The notes beneath the pieces are model-generated. The model was not told the origin of the DNA, ran no database searches, and saw only the letters and a program-made list of their open reading frames with translations. A stretch of DNA of 64,000 bases from NCBI GenBank assembly GCA_945865935.1, contig CAMBFI010000013.1, forward strand, positions 1 through 64,000. The letters are read 5' to 3'. Positions 1 to 11,373 of this stretch are shown here, piece after piece (position 1 is the first letter of the stretch; every line of letters begins with the position of its first letter). A program made the position numbers and the translations under genes. This DNA comes from Bordetella parapertussis. GTDB taxonomy: Bacteria > Pseudomonadota > Gammaproteobacteria > Burkholderiales > Burkholderiaceae_B.

Positions 1-663
<663 letters not shown>

Positions 664-730
664 TTAAGTTTTTGAACGAACGTTCTCACCGAGCATCACC
701 GCAAAGCGGATTGAACGTTGAGCTCGGGGC

Positions 731-1894
731 CTATAAAACCTGCTGTACAACCCACTGACCGTCGCGCAAAACGAGCGCGCGATCAAAGGTAAATTCGTCG
801 TGCGTGGCTACTTCACCAGGAAACACCTGAACGACGATGTTGCCAGTCTGACGCAAACCATGAATGGCCTGACGTAGTGCGGCATCTTGACCAGACGGTG
901 CACGAATCGCTGGCGCCGCACACGCGGGCACCAAGCCATCGACAAGTTTGCGTAAGTCAAGACTAAAACCAGTCGCAGGACGCGCTCGGCCAAACGCACG
1001 GCTCACGTCGTCATAGCGCCCACCCTGCACGATTGCATCGTGCCAACCTTGGGCATATACGGAAAACGTAACACCCGAGTGATAACCATAGGTGCCCACA
1101 TCGGCAAGGTCAATGCCAACAGACACATCGTCAAGCGCGCCCAAGAGGTGCTCGAGTGTGTCGAGCGCCGTCACGACACCCGGGAGCCTCGGGAGTTCTT
1201 TACGTGCGCGTTCAAGAACGGTCACGTCGCCATACAACTGGGGCAAACGCACCAACGCGCTCACCGTTGCAGGCAACAAGGCATCCTTGCCCGTTCCTAG
1301 CTGCGTCAACCCTGGAAGATCCTTATCACGCAACAAGGCCATGATCTCGTCTGCGCGGGCCAACGCCAAGGCGTCGGTTTCAATCAAGCTTCGTACCAGG
1401 CCTGCGTGACAGAGATCGAGACGCAAGGCTTGAACACCAGCCAGGCGCACGCTATCCAAAGCCAAATGAATGATTTCAAGATCAGCCTCAAACCCGGCAT
1501 GGCCGAAGATTTCGGCACCGATCTGCAGAAGCTCGCGACTCGCAAGCAAGCCCGCAGGGCGCGCGTGGAGCACGGGGCCGCAGTAACACAAGCGGGTCAC
1601 GCCAGGTCGATTGAGCAAGTGCGCATCAATGCGCGTAACTTGAGGTGTCATGTCTGCGCGAATGCCGAGCGTGCGACCAGACAACTGATCCACCAACTTG
1701 CTGGTGCGCAGATTTAGATCGCTGCCCGTACCGGAGAGCAGCGACTCGATGTATTCGACCAAGGGCGGCGCTACCAACTCAAAGCCGTAAGTACGGAACG
1801 AGTCGAGCAGTATGCGTCGCAGGTCTTCGATGCGTCGTGCCTCGGCTGGCAACATATCAGCCAGACTTTCAGGCAGCAACCAATTGCCTTTCAT
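731..1894 (-). CDS. hisZ: ATP phosphoribosyltransferase regulatory subunit HisZ
   Basis: HisZ is a catalytically inactive paralogue of histidyl-tRNA synthetase that assembles with the short form of HisG to carry out and regulate the first step of histidine synthesis. The 387-residue protein has the class II synthetase fold, including the '[10 protein letters not shown]' motif-2 region and the 'GGRYDDV' segment, but lacks the HisRS anticodon-binding domain. I start at the ATG at 1894, giving an N-terminus MKGNWLLPE like other HisZ proteins. An upstream in-frame ATG at 1909 is possible; neither has a strong Shine-Dalgarno sequence. A true hisS lies about 9 kb away in the same block. HisZ implies a short HisG elsewhere in the genome. 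Confidence 0.93.
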   Translation of the reverse strand: MKGNWLLPESLADMLPAEARRIEDLRRILLDSFRTYGFELVAPPLVEYIESLLSGTGSDLNLRTSKLVDQLSGRTLGIRADMTPQVTRIDAHLLNRPGVTRLCYCGPVLHARPAGLLASRELLQIGAEIFGHAGFEADLEIIHLALDSVRLAGVQALRLDLCHAGLVRSLIETDALALARADEIMALLRDKDLPGLTQLGTGKDALLPATVSALVRLPQLYGDVTVLERARKELPRLPGVVTALDTLEHLLGALDDVSVGIDLADVGTYGYHSGVTFSVYAQGWHDAIVQGGRYDDVSRAFGRARPATGFSLDLRKLVDGLVPACAAPAIRAPSGQDAALRQAIHGLRQTGNIVVQVFPGEVATHDEFTFDRALVLRDGQWVVQQVL

Positions 1895-2008
1895 AAAACG
1901 AATACCCATACAAAAAGCGGCTTGGGGCGTAAGCCCGGCAAGCCGCCAGAACAATCGATAAAGCTTACAGCGCATTATACCTATTATGCGCTGCCTGTTC
2001 CGTCAAAC

Positions 2009-2037
2009 AGAAAGGAGGCCGAAGCCTCCTTTTTTTA
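2009..2037 (-). terminator. Intrinsic terminator with UUCG loop after hflC
   Basis: On the minus strand the hflC stop codon runs into the stem GGAGGC / GCCTCC closed by a TTCG loop, followed by TTTCTGTTT. The A-run before the stem can extend pairing with this T-tract. On the plus strand the same hairpin is followed by seven T's, so it could also stop antisense transcription. It separates hflX-hflK-hflC from hisZ-purA. Confidence 0.7.
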
Positions 2038-2907
2038 CTTCCCAGACGATGATTTCAGATATCTAAAAAAATCGGAGCTTGGGTCAACGACCAGGACGTC
2101 ACCTGGCTTGCCAAACGAGGCGCGATACCCCTCTAAACTCTTGTAAAAGCTATAGAAAGAAAGGTCCTCGCCATAGGCTTTTGCATAAATGCCCGCAGCT
2201 TGCGCATCGCCTTCACCCATAATGGCTTGAGCACGCCCGTAGGCTTCAGCAACAATTTGCTCGCGCTGACGGTCGGCTTCAGCGCGAATTTTTTCACCTT
2301 CTGCTGCCCCGATTGAGCGCTGCTCGTTTGCCACGCGAATACGTTCGGATTCCATACGACGGAATACGGATTCAGCAATCTCTGGTGCAAACTCAATACG
2401 TTTCAGACGTACGTCTACGACTTGAACCCCAAGGGCCTCAGCACGTTTTGCCACATTCGTGAGCACTTCGGTCATGATGACGTCACGCTCAAGAGAGACC
2501 ACATCTTTCACCGTGCGCACGTTAACCGAGGCGTTGAGTGCATCACGGATCTGCGCCTGCAGGCGCTCGCGCGCTGCGCGCTCATTGCCGCCAAAGGTCA
2601 CGTAATACAACCTCGGATCAACGATGCGCCATTTCACAAACGAATCAATGAGAAGGTTCTTCTTCTCAGACGTTTGGATACGCTCGGCTTCTTGCAAGTC
2701 AATTGTCAACAACCGCTTATCGAGTGTCACGACGTTTTGCAGTGGGGGCGGCAATTTGAAATACAGCCCAGGCTCAGAAATGACTTTCTTAACCTCGCCG
2801 AGTGCAAACACCAAAGCGTAATCACGCTCCCGCACAACAAAAACTGATGAAGAAAAAGCGACAACCGCGATAACTACGGCGATCAACAGGGGAAGTAATC
2901 TATTCAT
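2035..2907 (-). CDS. hflC: HflC, SPFH-domain subunit of the HflKC complex
   Basis: HflC and HflK form a large SPFH (band 7) assembly at the inner membrane that encloses and modulates the FtsH protease. The 290-residue protein has one N-terminal membrane segment at about residues 5-26, then the SPFH domain, then an alanine/glutamate-rich helical region ('GAAEGEKIRAEADR') typical of the family. It lies 14 bp downstream of hflK and ends inside a terminator hairpin. The order hfq-hflX-hflK-hflC is the same as in many proteobacteria. No unusual feature is seen. Confidence 0.96.
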   Translation of the reverse strand: MNRLLPLLIAVVIAVVAFSSSVFVVRERDYALVFALGEVKKVISEPGLYFKLPPPLQNVVTLDKRLLTIDLQEAERIQTSEKKNLLIDSFVKWRIVDPRLYYVTFGGNERAARERLQAQIRDALNASVNVRTVKDVVSLERDVIMTEVLTNVAKRAEALGVQVVDVRLKRIEFAPEIAESVFRRMESERIRVANEQRSIGAAEGEKIRAEADRQREQIVAEAYGRAQAIMGEGDAQAAGIYAKAYGEDLSFYSFYKSLEGYRASFGKPGDVLVVDPSSDFFRYLKSSSGK

Positions 2908-2921
2908 GATTGATCCTCTGC

Positions 2922-4229
2922 TTAGCGACTGCCGCGATCACGCGTCAGTGAATTGTTGGTAGGGCCTTGCGCTGCCGGGCGTTGGCTAGGAGCTGGCGGC
3001 ACGAAAGGTGGTGGTGTAACCGGAACGGAAGACGGCATCGAGGGGGCAGTCACCGGACGCCCCGCGCCCTGAGCTGCCTGCTGAGCCAGCTTATCGAGCG
3101 GCAAATAAAGCATATTGGTCGAGCCTTTGGTGTCTACCATTATCTTGCTCGCGCTAGAGTACATCTGTTGCATAGTCTCTAGATACATGCGCTCACGAAT
3201 AACCAAGGGAGATTTTTTGTACTCTGCGAAAACGCTTGTGAAACGTGCGGCATCACCCACAGCGTTCCCTACCACACGAGCGCGGTAGCCTTCGGCTTGT
3301 TCAAGCATGCGCGAAGACTGACCGGCCGCCATGGGAACGATCTGATTTCGATAGGCCTGGCCTTCATTAATCTGACGTTCACGATCCTGGCCTGCTTTCA
3401 CAGCGTCATCAAACGCGGCTTGCACTTGTTCAGGGGGCTGCACGTTTTGAATGGCGACCGTGCTCACCTGAATACCCGTTTCGTAGCGATCCAGAATCTG
3501 TTGCATCAGCTTTTGCACGTCAACAGCGACAGCGGTACGGCCCTCGTAGAGCACGACGTCCATCGGACGCTTACCTACAACCTCTCGCATCGCAGTCTGC
3601 GCGGCTTGACGCACGGACTCATCTGGATCTTTTGTCTTAAACAGATAAGCGGGGGCACCATCTGCACGCAAACGATACTGAACGACAAACTGCACATCGA
3701 CGATGTTCTCATCGTCGGTCAGCATCAACGATTCGGGCAACACGCGGTTGCGTGCCATGGTACGAAAGCCGACTTCAAACGTACGCAGTTGCGACAGGTT
3801 GACGATTTCGTGGGACTGAATCGGGAATGGAATGCGCCATTGAAAACCAGCCAACGCAGTTGACTTGTACTTACCGAACTGCGTCAAGACGGCGACCTGC
3901 CCTTCCTGAACGATAAAAAAGCCGCTCGCCAACCAGAGCGCCAAGCCGGCTGCCACGATCACACCCAAACCAATTTTTGACTGGCGCGCAGTCGGACCAC
4001 CTGGGCCCTGAGAAGGCGGCCGATTACCACCACCTTGCTTGCGACCAAACAGCCCGCCTAACCGATCACTAAAATCGCGCCAAACCTGATCTAAATCAGG
4101 AGGGCCATTTTGCTGAGGCGGACGACGGGGCGGCTGATTGCCGTCTTTAGGAGGCTCATTGCCACCGCCGTTCTGACCCCGACCCCAGCCGGGATCATTC
4201 AGGTTGAATATTCTGGTTAGAAATCGCAT
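2922..4229 (-). CDS. hflK: HflK, SPFH-domain partner of HflC
   Basis: Membrane partner of HflC in the FtsH-modulating complex. The 435-residue protein has a Gly/Pro/Gln-rich cytoplasmic N-terminus (residues 16-80, starting FNLNDPGWGRG), a membrane segment near residues 86-106, an SPFH domain, and a proline-rich C-terminal tail with many PP and PAPS runs. The ATG at 4229 gives the usual HflK start. This start lies inside the 3' end of hflX, a 35-bp overlap that suggests translational coupling. Low-complexity tails are common in beta-proteobacterial HflK. Confidence 0.95.
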   Translation of the reverse strand: MRFLTRIFNLNDPGWGRGQNGGGNEPPKDGNQPPRRPPQQNGPPDLDQVWRDFSDRLGGLFGRKQGGGNRPPSQGPGGPTARQSKIGLGVIVAAGLALWLASGFFIVQEGQVAVLTQFGKYKSTALAGFQWRIPFPIQSHEIVNLSQLRTFEVGFRTMARNRVLPESLMLTDDENIVDVQFVVQYRLRADGAPAYLFKTKDPDESVRQAAQTAMREVVGKRPMDVVLYEGRTAVAVDVQKLMQQILDRYETGIQVSTVAIQNVQPPEQVQAAFDDAVKAGQDRERQINEGQAYRNQIVPMAAGQSSRMLEQAEGYRARVVGNAVGDAARFTSVFAEYKKSPLVIRERMYLETMQQMYSSASKIMVDTKGSTNMLYLPLDKLAQQAAQGAGRPVTAPSMPSSVPVTPPPFVPPAPSQRPAAQGPTNNSLTRDRGSR

Positions 4230-5301
4230 TGTTATCCGAAAGTAAAGCGAATTGACTGATTGCGTCACGCACGCCACCAAGGCCGGCGCGCTGCTGAGCA
4301 CTTAAAAACACACGGCAAATCGTACCATGCTCATCTTGTTCTACCCGCGGATCTAACCCAACCAGGTCAATCTTGTTGTAGACCAAAATACAAGGGATAT
4401 CTGCCGCACCAATATCACTTAGCACTTTGTTCACTTCGTGAATCTGTTCATCACGCTGAGGGCTCGCCGCATCAACAACATGCAATAACAGATCGGCGTG
4501 AATCGCTTCCTCGAGTGTGGCTCTAAACGATGCGATGAGTGTAGTGGGTAAATCGCGAATAAAGCCCACAGTATCCGAGAGGGTAATTTGCCCTGCCCCT
4601 TCGATCCATACGCGTCGCGTTGTCGTATCAAGCGTCGCAAACAACTGATCGGCGGCGTAGGCCCCCGCGCGAGTAAGGGCATTAAAGAGCGTTGACTTAC
4701 CCGCATTGGTATACCCCACCAAAGACACCGAGAGCGTCGCGCCGCGGGCACGGGAGCGGCGCTGGGTGGTGCGCTGCCGCTGCACACGCTCAAGCCGTTC
4801 GCGCAGCACACGCACCTTCGCGCCGATCATGCGGCGATCCATCTCAAGCTGGGATTCGCCAGGGCCCCGCATACCGATACCACCACGCTGCCGTTCAAGG
4901 TGGGACCATAAGCGCGTTAAACGTGTGGACAGGTGTTGCAGCTGGGCGAGTTCTACTTGAAGCTTGCCCTCGTGGCTCTTGGCGCGCAGTGCGAAAATAT
5001 CGAGAATGAGCGCAACGCGATCAACGACGCGCAAATTGAACTGACGCTCTAGATTGCGTTGCTGCGCCGGGGACAGCGGCTGATCAAACAAAACGACCTC
5101 AGCCTGACCCTGCTCGGCCAGCAGTACCCCTTCTTGCACCTTACCTGAACCAATAAAGTAGGCCGCATCGGGACGTTGCCGACGCGCCTTGAGCGTACCG
5201 ACGAGCTCGGCCCCGGCGCCCGTCGCCAACATCTCGAACTCTTGGGCGTGCGCCTGATAATCAGGCGAGCCGAGATCGACGCTAACAATCAACGCACGCA
5301 T
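4195..5301 (-). CDS. hflX: Ribosome-associated GTPase HflX
   Basis: HflX is a GTPase that splits stalled 70S ribosomes, notably during heat stress. The 368-residue protein has the N-terminal HflX-type domain, the conserved linker GGIGMRGPGE at residues 140-149, a helical hairpin, then the G domain with P-loop GYTNAGKS (196-203) and the G3 motif DTVGF. It starts 18 bp after hfq and its tail overlaps hflK. Length and domain order match the family. Confidence 0.96.
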   Translation of the reverse strand: MRALIVSVDLGSPDYQAHAQEFEMLATGAGAELVGTLKARRQRPDAAYFIGSGKVQEGVLLAEQGQAEVVLFDQPLSPAQQRNLERQFNLRVVDRVALILDIFALRAKSHEGKLQVELAQLQHLSTRLTRLWSHLERQRGGIGMRGPGESQLEMDRRMIGAKVRVLRERLERVQRQRTTQRRSRARGATLSVSLVGYTNAGKSTLFNALTRAGAYAADQLFATLDTTTRRVWIEGAGQITLSDTVGFIRDLPTTLIASFRATLEEAIHADLLLHVVDAASPQRDEQIHEVNKVLSDIGAADIPCILVYNKIDLVGLDPRVEQDEHGTICRVFLSAQQRAGLGGVRDAISQFALLSDNNAISNQNIQPE

Positions 5302-5319
5302 GCGTTGACCCCGGAGATA

Positions 5320-5568
5320 TTATTCGGCAGCAGTTTCGCCAGCGCCTTCAATCGGTAGGCTCACAGCGCGCGCAGGCACCACGGTCGAAATTGCGTGCTT
5401 GTACACCATTTGGGTAACAGTGTTACGCAGCAAGACGACATACTGGTCGAAGGATTCAACCTGGCCTTGAAGTTTGATCCCATTAACCAGATAAATAGAC
5501 ACTGGAATGTGCTCTTTACGCAAAGCGTTTAAGAAGGGATCTTGCAAAGTTTGCCCTTTGTTACTCAT
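5320..5568 (-). CDS. hfq: RNA chaperone Hfq
   Basis: Hexameric Sm-like chaperone that pairs small RNAs with mRNAs. The 82-residue protein begins [13 protein letters not shown], has the Sm1 strand region at about 24-47 and the Sm2 signature YKHAIS at 56-61, and ends in a short acidic tail of only about 15 residues, as in other betaproteobacteria. A strong Shine-Dalgarno AAGGAG precedes the ATG. The AT-rich spacer upstream probably carries its own promoter(s). Confidence 0.98.
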   Translation of the reverse strand: MSNKGQTLQDPFLNALRKEHIPVSIYLVNGIKLQGQVESFDQYVVLLRNTVTQMVYKHAISTVVPARAVSLPIEGAGETAAE

Positions 5569-5774
5569 GGCAGGCTCCTTGTATTGTTGTTAGCGACCAC
5601 GCCTCACCTAAGCTGCGTTGTGCGACGAAATCATAAGTCACACTCTACAGGGTTTTCCCTTGGAATACCAGTAGCAAAAACAGTTTGTTACTATTTTTTT
5701 TCAATCCAAAACGATTACATAACATTTATAATATTATTATCAATATCAATAGTTTAAGCGATAATTATTACTAT
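5569..5774. promoter_or_regulatory. AT-rich spacer with probable hfq promoter(s)
   Basis: This 206-bp gap between the end of hisC and hfq is far richer in A/T than its surroundings, most of all between about 5690 and 5774. On the minus strand it holds several weak sigma-70-like boxes, for example TTGATA followed 16 bp later by TATGTA. It also has a dyad AGGG-AAAA-CCCT nearer hfq. I cannot single out one promoter. No small gene with a credible start is seen in it. Confidence 0.45.
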
Positions 5775-6845
5775 TTACTTTAGAATTTCACGGCAAGCGA
5801 TGACCAACTGTTTACATTGCTCATCGGTGCCAATTGTGATTCGAAGATGGTTTGAGATCCGCTCGAGCTTGAAATGCCGCACGAGAATATTGCGTGCACG
5901 CAAGGCGCTTGCTAAGGCCTCTCCGCTGTGAGCCGGATGACGGGCAAAGACAAAGTTCGCTGCCGATGGCAACACCTCAAACCCCATACTTCGTAAATCA
6001 CCTGTCAGCGCGTCGCGACTGCGCACGACCGCGTCGCGAGCCTGCTCAAAATAAGTCTGATCCAGAACAGCAGCCTGCGCTCCGGCGAGAGCCAGACGAT
6101 CCAAGGGATAGGAATTAAAGCTATTCTTAACTCGATCAAGGCCCTGAATCAGATCGGGATGACCGAGCGCAAAGCCCACACGCAAGCCCGCGAGCGAATA
6201 GGCTTTGGACATTGTGTGCACCACGAGCAAGTTAGGGTAGCGGGCGATCAACCCTGCAGCGGTCTGAGCACCAAAATCAACGTATGCCTCGTCGACCACC
6301 ACCACAATATCTGGATTGCCTGCGATCACACGTTCAATCTGGTCGAGCGGCTGGGCAATTCCGGTTGGTGCATTGGGGTTAGGGAAAATAATCCCACCTG
6401 CCTTCGCCTGACCTGCGGGAAGATAATCTTGCACTCGAATTTTAAAATTTTCATCCAGAGGAACTGCTTTATAGGCAATCTCGTAGAGCCCGCAATACAC
6501 AGGATAAAAGCTATAGGTGATGTCCGGAAACAAAATCGGAGCATCGTGTTTAAGCAAGGCATGAAAGGCGTGCCCCAGCACTTCGTCCGAACCATTTCCG
6601 ACGAACACCTGTTCAGCGGTCAAACCAAAGCGGCCTGCGATCGCCTCACGCAACTCGAGCGCTAAAGGATCCGGATACAAGCGAAGACTGTCATTCGTCT
6701 GTGCAGCGATGGCTGCTAACACCTTAGGCGAAGGGCCGTAAGGATGCTCATTCGTATTGAGCTTGATCAGATTCTGAATGCGCGGCTGTTCGCCGGGTAC
6801 GTAAGGTTCCAACTTAGAAACGAGGCTATTCCAGTAACGACTCAT
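5775..6845 (-). CDS. hisC: Histidinol-phosphate aminotransferase
   Basis: PLP-dependent class I/II aminotransferase that converts imidazole acetol phosphate to histidinol phosphate in histidine synthesis. The 356-residue protein has the [12 protein letters not shown] entry motif (29-40), the NPNAPTG segment (157-162) and the PLP lysine K214 in the context [12 protein letters not shown]. Length is normal. It follows der by 27 bp. Burkholderiales often carry two hisC copies, so this one may also act on aromatic substrates; that cannot be judged from sequence alone. Confidence 0.94.
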   Translation of the reverse strand: MSRYWNSLVSKLEPYVPGEQPRIQNLIKLNTNEHPYGPSPKVLAAIAAQTNDSLRLYPDPLALELREAIAGRFGLTAEQVFVGNGSDEVLGHAFHALLKHDAPILFPDITYSFYPVYCGLYEIAYKAVPLDENFKIRVQDYLPAGQAKAGGIIFPNPNAPTGIAQPLDQIERVIAGNPDIVVVVDEAYVDFGAQTAAGLIARYPNLLVVHTMSKAYSLAGLRVGFALGHPDLIQGLDRVKNSFNSYPLDRLALAGAQAAVLDQTYFEQARDAVVRSRDALTGDLRSMGFEVLPSAANFVFARHPAHSGEALASALRARNILVRHFKLERISNHLRITIGTDEQCKQLVIACREILK

Positions 6846-6872
6846 AAGGGCTCGCGGTCAACGCCTTAACGA

Positions 6873-8273
6873 TTAATTATCGGCGTAAGGATTAAATGAT
6901 GACTTAAACTCAATTCGCAAAGGGGTACCGGCAAGTTCGAACTCATCACGAAAACGCCCTTCAAGATATCGACGGTACGTATCGGGAATCGCATCCAGTG
7001 CATTGCCATGAATGATGATCAGGGGTGGGTTCTGTCCACCCTGATGAGCGTAGCGCATTTTTGGACGGAAAATCCCTTTACGTGGCGGCGGTTGTTGCTC
7101 AATCGCCGCTTGTAACTCGCGCGTCAGACGAGGCGTCGACAGCTTGGTAAACGCGGCCGCATGCGCTGCGTTGACAGAACGCAACACCGTATTAATGCCC
7201 TGCCCACGCAATGCCGAAATCGTATGCACACGAGCAAACGACAAGAACCTGAGTTTGCGATCAAACTCTCGTTGGATGCGCTCACGGTGTTCAGGATCGA
7301 GGCCATCCCACTTATTGATCGCAACAACTAACGCACGGCCCGTCTCGAGAATGAAGCCCGCGATATGCGCATCCTGCTCGGACACTTCGTGCTGCGCGTC
7401 AATCATTAAGAGCACCACGTTACTGGCTTCAATCGCTTGCAATGTTTTGATCACAGAAAACTTTTCAATCGCCTCGAAGACCTTGCCGCGTTTGCGCAGA
7501 CCCGCCGTATCAATCAGCGTGTACTGCTTACCGCCGCGATCAAACTCAATTTCAATCGCGTCACGCGTGGTTCCTGGCAAATCAAAGGCGATGACACGCT
7601 CCTCGCCGAGCAGCGTATTAATTAAGGTAGATTTCCCAACATTGGGTCTGCCCACAATTGCCAACTTGATCCGGTGATGAATGACAGGCTCAACCGGCTC
7701 AGGCGAGTCACTTGCCAAAGCATCCGGACTCGGCTCAGCCTCATCCGCATCAAACACCTCATCTTCAGCCTTCTCACCCAGTCCTTCAAGAGCGTGCTCG
7801 ATTAAATCTGCTATGCCATCTCCGTGCGCAGCTGAAATGGGACAAGGCAGCCCAAGAGCGAGCTCATGAAACTCCGCCACAGCACTGGTGTGTTGCATGC
7901 CTTCGGCCTTGTTCACGCACAGAACAACTTTTTGTCCGAGCTTACGTAACAAGCGAGCGATGTCATGGTCATGTGCATTTAAACCGGCACGCGCATCCAC
8001 CAAAAACACAACAACATCGGCTTCGGCAATCGCCTGTTTGGTCTGGCGTGCCATTTGGTGCAGGATACCCGTCTTAGCAACAGGCTCGAAACCACCGGTA
8101 TCCACGACGATGAAGGGCGTATCGCCCACACGTCCTTCACCGTAATGACGATCTCTGGTCAGGCCAGAGAAGTCGGCGACTAGGGCCGATCGCGAACGCG
8201 TCAGCCGATTAAAAAGGGTCGACTTTCCAACGTTCGGACGTCCTACAAGGGCAACAACAGGCTTTACCGACAC
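6873..8273 (-). CDS. der: Ribosome assembly GTPase Der (EngA)
   Basis: Essential GTPase with two G domains, needed for 50S subunit assembly. The 466-residue protein shows two identical P-loops GRPNVGKST, the first at residues 11-19 and the second near residue 207, two DTAG/DTGG motifs, an acidic linker between the domains ([15 protein letters not shown] region), and the C-terminal KH-like domain. It lies 5 bp downstream of bamB, the usual neighbour in proteobacteria. Confidence 0.97.
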   Translation of the reverse strand: MSVKPVVALVGRPNVGKSTLFNRLTRSRSALVADFSGLTRDRHYGEGRVGDTPFIVVDTGGFEPVAKTGILHQMARQTKQAIAEADVVVFLVDARAGLNAHDHDIARLLRKLGQKVVLCVNKAEGMQHTSAVAEFHELALGLPCPISAAHGDGIADLIEHALEGLGEKAEDEVFDADEAEPSPDALASDSPEPVEPVIHHRIKLAIVGRPNVGKSTLINTLLGEERVIAFDLPGTTRDAIEIEFDRGGKQYTLIDTAGLRKRGKVFEAIEKFSVIKTLQAIEASNVVLLMIDAQHEVSEQDAHIAGFILETGRALVVAINKWDGLDPEHRERIQREFDRKLRFLSFARVHTISALRGQGINTVLRSVNAAHAAAFTKLSTPRLTRELQAAIEQQPPPRKGIFRPKMRYAHQGGQNPPLIIIHGNALDAIPDTYRRYLEGRFRDEFELAGTPLRIEFKSSFNPYADN

Positions 8274-8278
8274 AATAT

Positions 8279-9436
8279 TTATTTCAACACAATCAAAGCA
8301 AGAGAGCCGTCGCCGGTCTTAACGAGCACACCCTGAGGTGTCGCAATCAAAGGAGCATGAATCTTGCCTCCTCCAACGGCTATGCGGGCGAGTAAACGTC
8401 CATCATCCGCAGCCATGAAATGTACATACCCATCGTAATCGCCTACAGCCACTGCACTACCAATGACGGCAGGGCTTGTGAGCTGACGGTAACGCAACGC
8501 ATCCTGTGTCCAGTTCAACTTACCGTCTTTCAGAGCAAATGCTGACACTACATCGGACTGATTAGGACTGTAGGCTTGATTGCTGTCAATGGTCAGGCCT
8601 GCTGCGCTAGAAAAATCCTTAGCCCAAACGGGACGACCGCCCGCGGACAAGTCAAAGCACAGAATGCGCCCCTGGAAAGCCACTGCACATAACAGTGGTG
8701 GGGCCAACACCGGCAAACCGACCACATCGTTCACACGCTCGAGATCAGTCGACCCCTTTGGCGCCGCAACAATACCTTCCCATTGCACATCACCCGACAC
8801 TGCGTTGATCGCGATAAGCTTTCCGCCAGGTATGCCCGTGATGATTAATCCGTCGAACAATGCGATACGTGCCGGCGCACGAAGGGCCAATGCTGGTCCA
8901 GGACGCTGCACATTCCAGATTCGGTCGCCAGTCTCGGCATTGAACGCCTGGATACGGTAGTCGCCGCTTCTCACCACCACGACTCCGTAACCGACAACCG
9001 GCGGCACCGAGACATCACTCGTTGCCTTGGAGCGCCATTTCACCGCACCGGTCTCGTCTAATGCAATAACGGTTCCATCTCGTGCAACAACGGCTGTCGT
9101 TTTTCCATCACTTCCCACCCCTGCGGCTAGACGCAGCTCAAGTTTGGCTGCCCAAAGTGCATTGCCTGTGCTGAGGTCATATTTGCTGACCGTACCATTA
9201 ACGGCCGCCCCGTAGACAGCATCGCCCACCACGGCTGGAGCAAAACCAATGCCAGAGCCGCTACCAATCGGCACCTTCCAACCCATCTGAACAGACAGAC
9301 CCGCAGGGTAGGTCGTAAGTGCAGTGGGCTTATATCGTCCATCATCGCCAGTAATAAGCGCACACCCAGTCAATGCTGAAAAAAAGCATGCTGCCGCACC
9401 CAAACAAAGCAAACGAGAGAGAGACGAAAAATTCAT
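8279..9436 (-). CDS. bamB: Outer-membrane assembly lipoprotein BamB
   Basis: Lipoprotein subunit of the BAM complex that inserts beta-barrel proteins in the outer membrane. The 385-residue protein has a lipoprotein signal ending in the lipobox LTGC (Cys25 from the ATG at 9436) followed by an eight-bladed PQQ/WD-like propeller with repeats such as 'NALWAAKLE', 'GAVKWRSKA' and 'GKLNWTQDA'. It starts 1 bp after the yfgM stop and precedes der. An in-frame GTG/ATG extension upstream would bury the signal peptide and is unlikely. Confidence 0.95.
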   Translation of the reverse strand: MNFSSLSRLLCLGAAACFFSALTGCALITGDDGRYKPTALTTYPAGLSVQMGWKVPIGSGSGIGFAPAVVGDAVYGAAVNGTVSKYDLSTGNALWAAKLELRLAAGVGSDGKTTAVVARDGTVIALDETGAVKWRSKATSDVSVPPVVGYGVVVVRSGDYRIQAFNAETGDRIWNVQRPGPALALRAPARIALFDGLIITGIPGGKLIAINAVSGDVQWEGIVAAPKGSTDLERVNDVVGLPVLAPPLLCAVAFQGRILCFDLSAGGRPVWAKDFSSAAGLTIDSNQAYSPNQSDVVSAFALKDGKLNWTQDALRYRQLTSPAVIGSAVAVGDYDGYVHFMAADDGRLLARIAVGGGKIHAPLIATPQGVLVKTGDGSLALIVLK

Positions 9437-9437
9437 A

Positions 9438-10070
9438 TTAGGCTCCGAGCGCATCTAACTTAAGTTTGACCACCGGTGTCAAAGGATTGATCGCACCGAG
9501 TAGCTCAATGGCTTGTGTCCAGGCGCTGCGTGCCTCGGCACTCTTGCCTTGCGCGGCAAGAATATCGCCACGCCGATCTGCGTAAAGGCCTGCAAAGGAA
9601 GCCGAAGGATCCTTCAGTTGCGAGAGCGCTGCATCAAATTCTTTCTGCTCAAACAGTAATCCCGCCAAACGCAGCTTCGCGACGGGCACCAAGGCTGGAT
9701 GCTTGGACTTCACCAACCACTCAAGTTGCGCGCGCGCCGCGACCAAATCATTGCGCTCGGCAAGCGCTGAAGCAGCCACGAGTGCGCCACGCGCAGCGTA
9801 ATCTGTCGCTGAATAATCTGCGCGAAGCGTTTGCATCGCTGCATTAATGCGAGCAACCGACTCATCACCCTTTTGACGGCCCGCTTCTTCAAGCGCCTCA
9901 AAATAGCCGCGCGCCTGCACCGCCTGGTTGCCTTCGTACCATTGCCATCCACGCCAACTTCCGGCAACAGCCGTCGCAATCACCAGTAACGTCACGACCA
10001 AGGTGCCGTATTTATGCCACCAGGCCTTGAGTTGGTCTAGTTGTTCTTGTTCGTCAAGATCGTAAGCCAT
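9438..10070 (-). CDS. yfgM: YfgM-family membrane-anchored TPR protein
   Basis: YfgM-type proteins are inner-membrane proteins with a periplasmic tetratricopeptide domain that associate with the PpiD chaperone at the Sec translocon. This one has 210 residues: a cytoplasmic start MAYDLDEQEQLDQLKAWW, one membrane segment near residues 24-43, and alanine-rich TPR-like helices to the end. Its place between hisS and bamB is the same as in E. coli, which supports the assignment. It abuts hisS with 2 bp between. Confidence 0.92.
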   Translation of the reverse strand: MAYDLDEQEQLDQLKAWWHKYGTLVVTLLVIATAVAGSWRGWQWYEGNQAVQARGYFEALEEAGRQKGDESVARINAAMQTLRADYSATDYAARGALVAASALAERNDLVAARAQLEWLVKSKHPALVPVAKLRLAGLLFEQKEFDAALSQLKDPSASFAGLYADRRGDILAAQGKSAEARSAWTQAIELLGAINPLTPVVKLKLDALGA

Positions 10071-10072
10071 AC

Positions 10073-11365
10073 TTATTTAACCTTCTCTTTCAAAAAAGCC
10101 ACTAAATTATCCAGTGACACTTGTTGCTGCCCTGCGGGCTCGCTCGTACTTTGGCTGCGCAACATCTTGACTGACGCTGCGCCTGCCGCCAACTCGTCAT
10201 CCCCAAGGATAACCGCAATCGCCGCACCACTTGTATCTGCTCGCTTGAACTGCGCTTTAAAACTGCCTGCGCCAGCATGGACAATTGTCGAAATCCCGGC
10301 ATCGCGCAAAGACTCAGCCAGTACGGCCGCCCGGCGCTGCGCAGATTCCCCTTGATGTACAAAATACACGTCACATTCTGTTTGAGGCGTTTCGGGTTGA
10401 TATTGCCCCCATAAATCCAGCAAACGCTCCATCCCAATCGCAAAACCTACCGCTGGCGCGGGCTTACCCCCAACAAGTTCAATCAACCCGTCATAACGCC
10501 CACCGCCACAAACTGTCGCTTGAGCGCCCAACTTATCGGTCACCCATTCAAAGACAGTCAAATTGTAGTAATCCAGTCCTCGAACCATCCGTGGATTAAT
10601 GCGGTAGGCAATGCCAGCATCCTGCAGCCTTGCACACACGCCATCGAAATGCGCGCGCGACTCTTCACCCAAGTAGTCAAACAACTTCGGTGCAGCATCT
10701 GCCATTGCCTGCATCACAGGATTCTTTGTATCAAGTACTCGCAACGGGTTGGTATACATCCGGCGCAAGCCGTCTTCATCCAACACCTCTTTGTGCGCCT
10801 CTAAATGCTGAATGAGTGCCGCGCGGTGTGCTGCGCGCTCTTCGGACTGACCTAAAGAATTCAACTCGAGCCGCACGTCTTTAATACCCAGTAAGGACCA
10901 GAGGCGAGCGACCATAATAATCATCTCGGCATCAATATCTGGACCCGCCAAGCCGAGCGCTTCCACATCAATCTGATGAAACTGCCGATAGCGACCTCTT
11001 TGAGGACGCTCGTGTCTGAACACAGCGCCCATTGCATAGACACGCTGAGGGCGGTCATAAATAAGGTTGTGTTCGATGGTCGCGCGCACCATTCCAGCAG
11101 TGAACTCAGGACGCATGGTCAGTGACTCGCCATTGAGCGCATCCGTAAAGCTGTACATCTCTTTCTCGACAATATCAGTCACTTCACCGATGCCCCGAGT
11201 GAACAAGCGCGTATGTTCAAGAATAGGCGTACGCATGTTGCGATAGCCATACGCGCGCATCCAGGCACGCACATTGTCTTCGAGCAATTCCCAGCGCACA
11301 CCCGCCCCAGGCAGTGCGTCATTCATGCCACGTATGGCGGTAACTTTTGCAAACGCTTGAGTCAT
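10073..11365 (-). CDS. hisS: Histidyl-tRNA synthetase
   Basis: Class II aminoacyl-tRNA synthetase that charges tRNA-His. The 430-residue protein has motif 2 ([16 protein letters not shown]), the histidine-binding segments (RGLDYYN and GGGRYDGL), motif 3 (GFAIGMERL), and the C-terminal anticodon-binding domain that HisZ lacks. It follows ispG by 8 bp. Length and motifs are standard. Confidence 0.98.
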   Translation of the reverse strand: MTQAFAKVTAIRGMNDALPGAGVRWELLEDNVRAWMRAYGYRNMRTPILEHTRLFTRGIGEVTDIVEKEMYSFTDALNGESLTMRPEFTAGMVRATIEHNLIYDRPQRVYAMGAVFRHERPQRGRYRQFHQIDVEALGLAGPDIDAEMIIMVARLWSLLGIKDVRLELNSLGQSEERAAHRAALIQHLEAHKEVLDEDGLRRMYTNPLRVLDTKNPVMQAMADAAPKLFDYLGEESRAHFDGVCARLQDAGIAYRINPRMVRGLDYYNLTVFEWVTDKLGAQATVCGGGRYDGLIELVGGKPAPAVGFAIGMERLLDLWGQYQPETPQTECDVYFVHQGESAQRRAAVLAESLRDAGISTIVHAGAGSFKAQFKRADTSGAAIAVILGDDELAAGAASVKMLRSQSTSEPAGQQQVSLDNLVAFLKEKVK

Positions 11366-11373
11366 AAATACAG

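Noticed and set aside
731-1894. Second histidyl-tRNA synthetase
   Set aside because: The protein lacks the anticodon-binding domain and sits before purA, so it is HisZ; the true hisS is at 10073-11365.
5690-5774. Fur-box-like GATAAT repeats in the AT-rich spacer before hfq
   Set aside because: Only about half of the 19 consensus positions match, and such A/T-rich sequence gives matches by chance.
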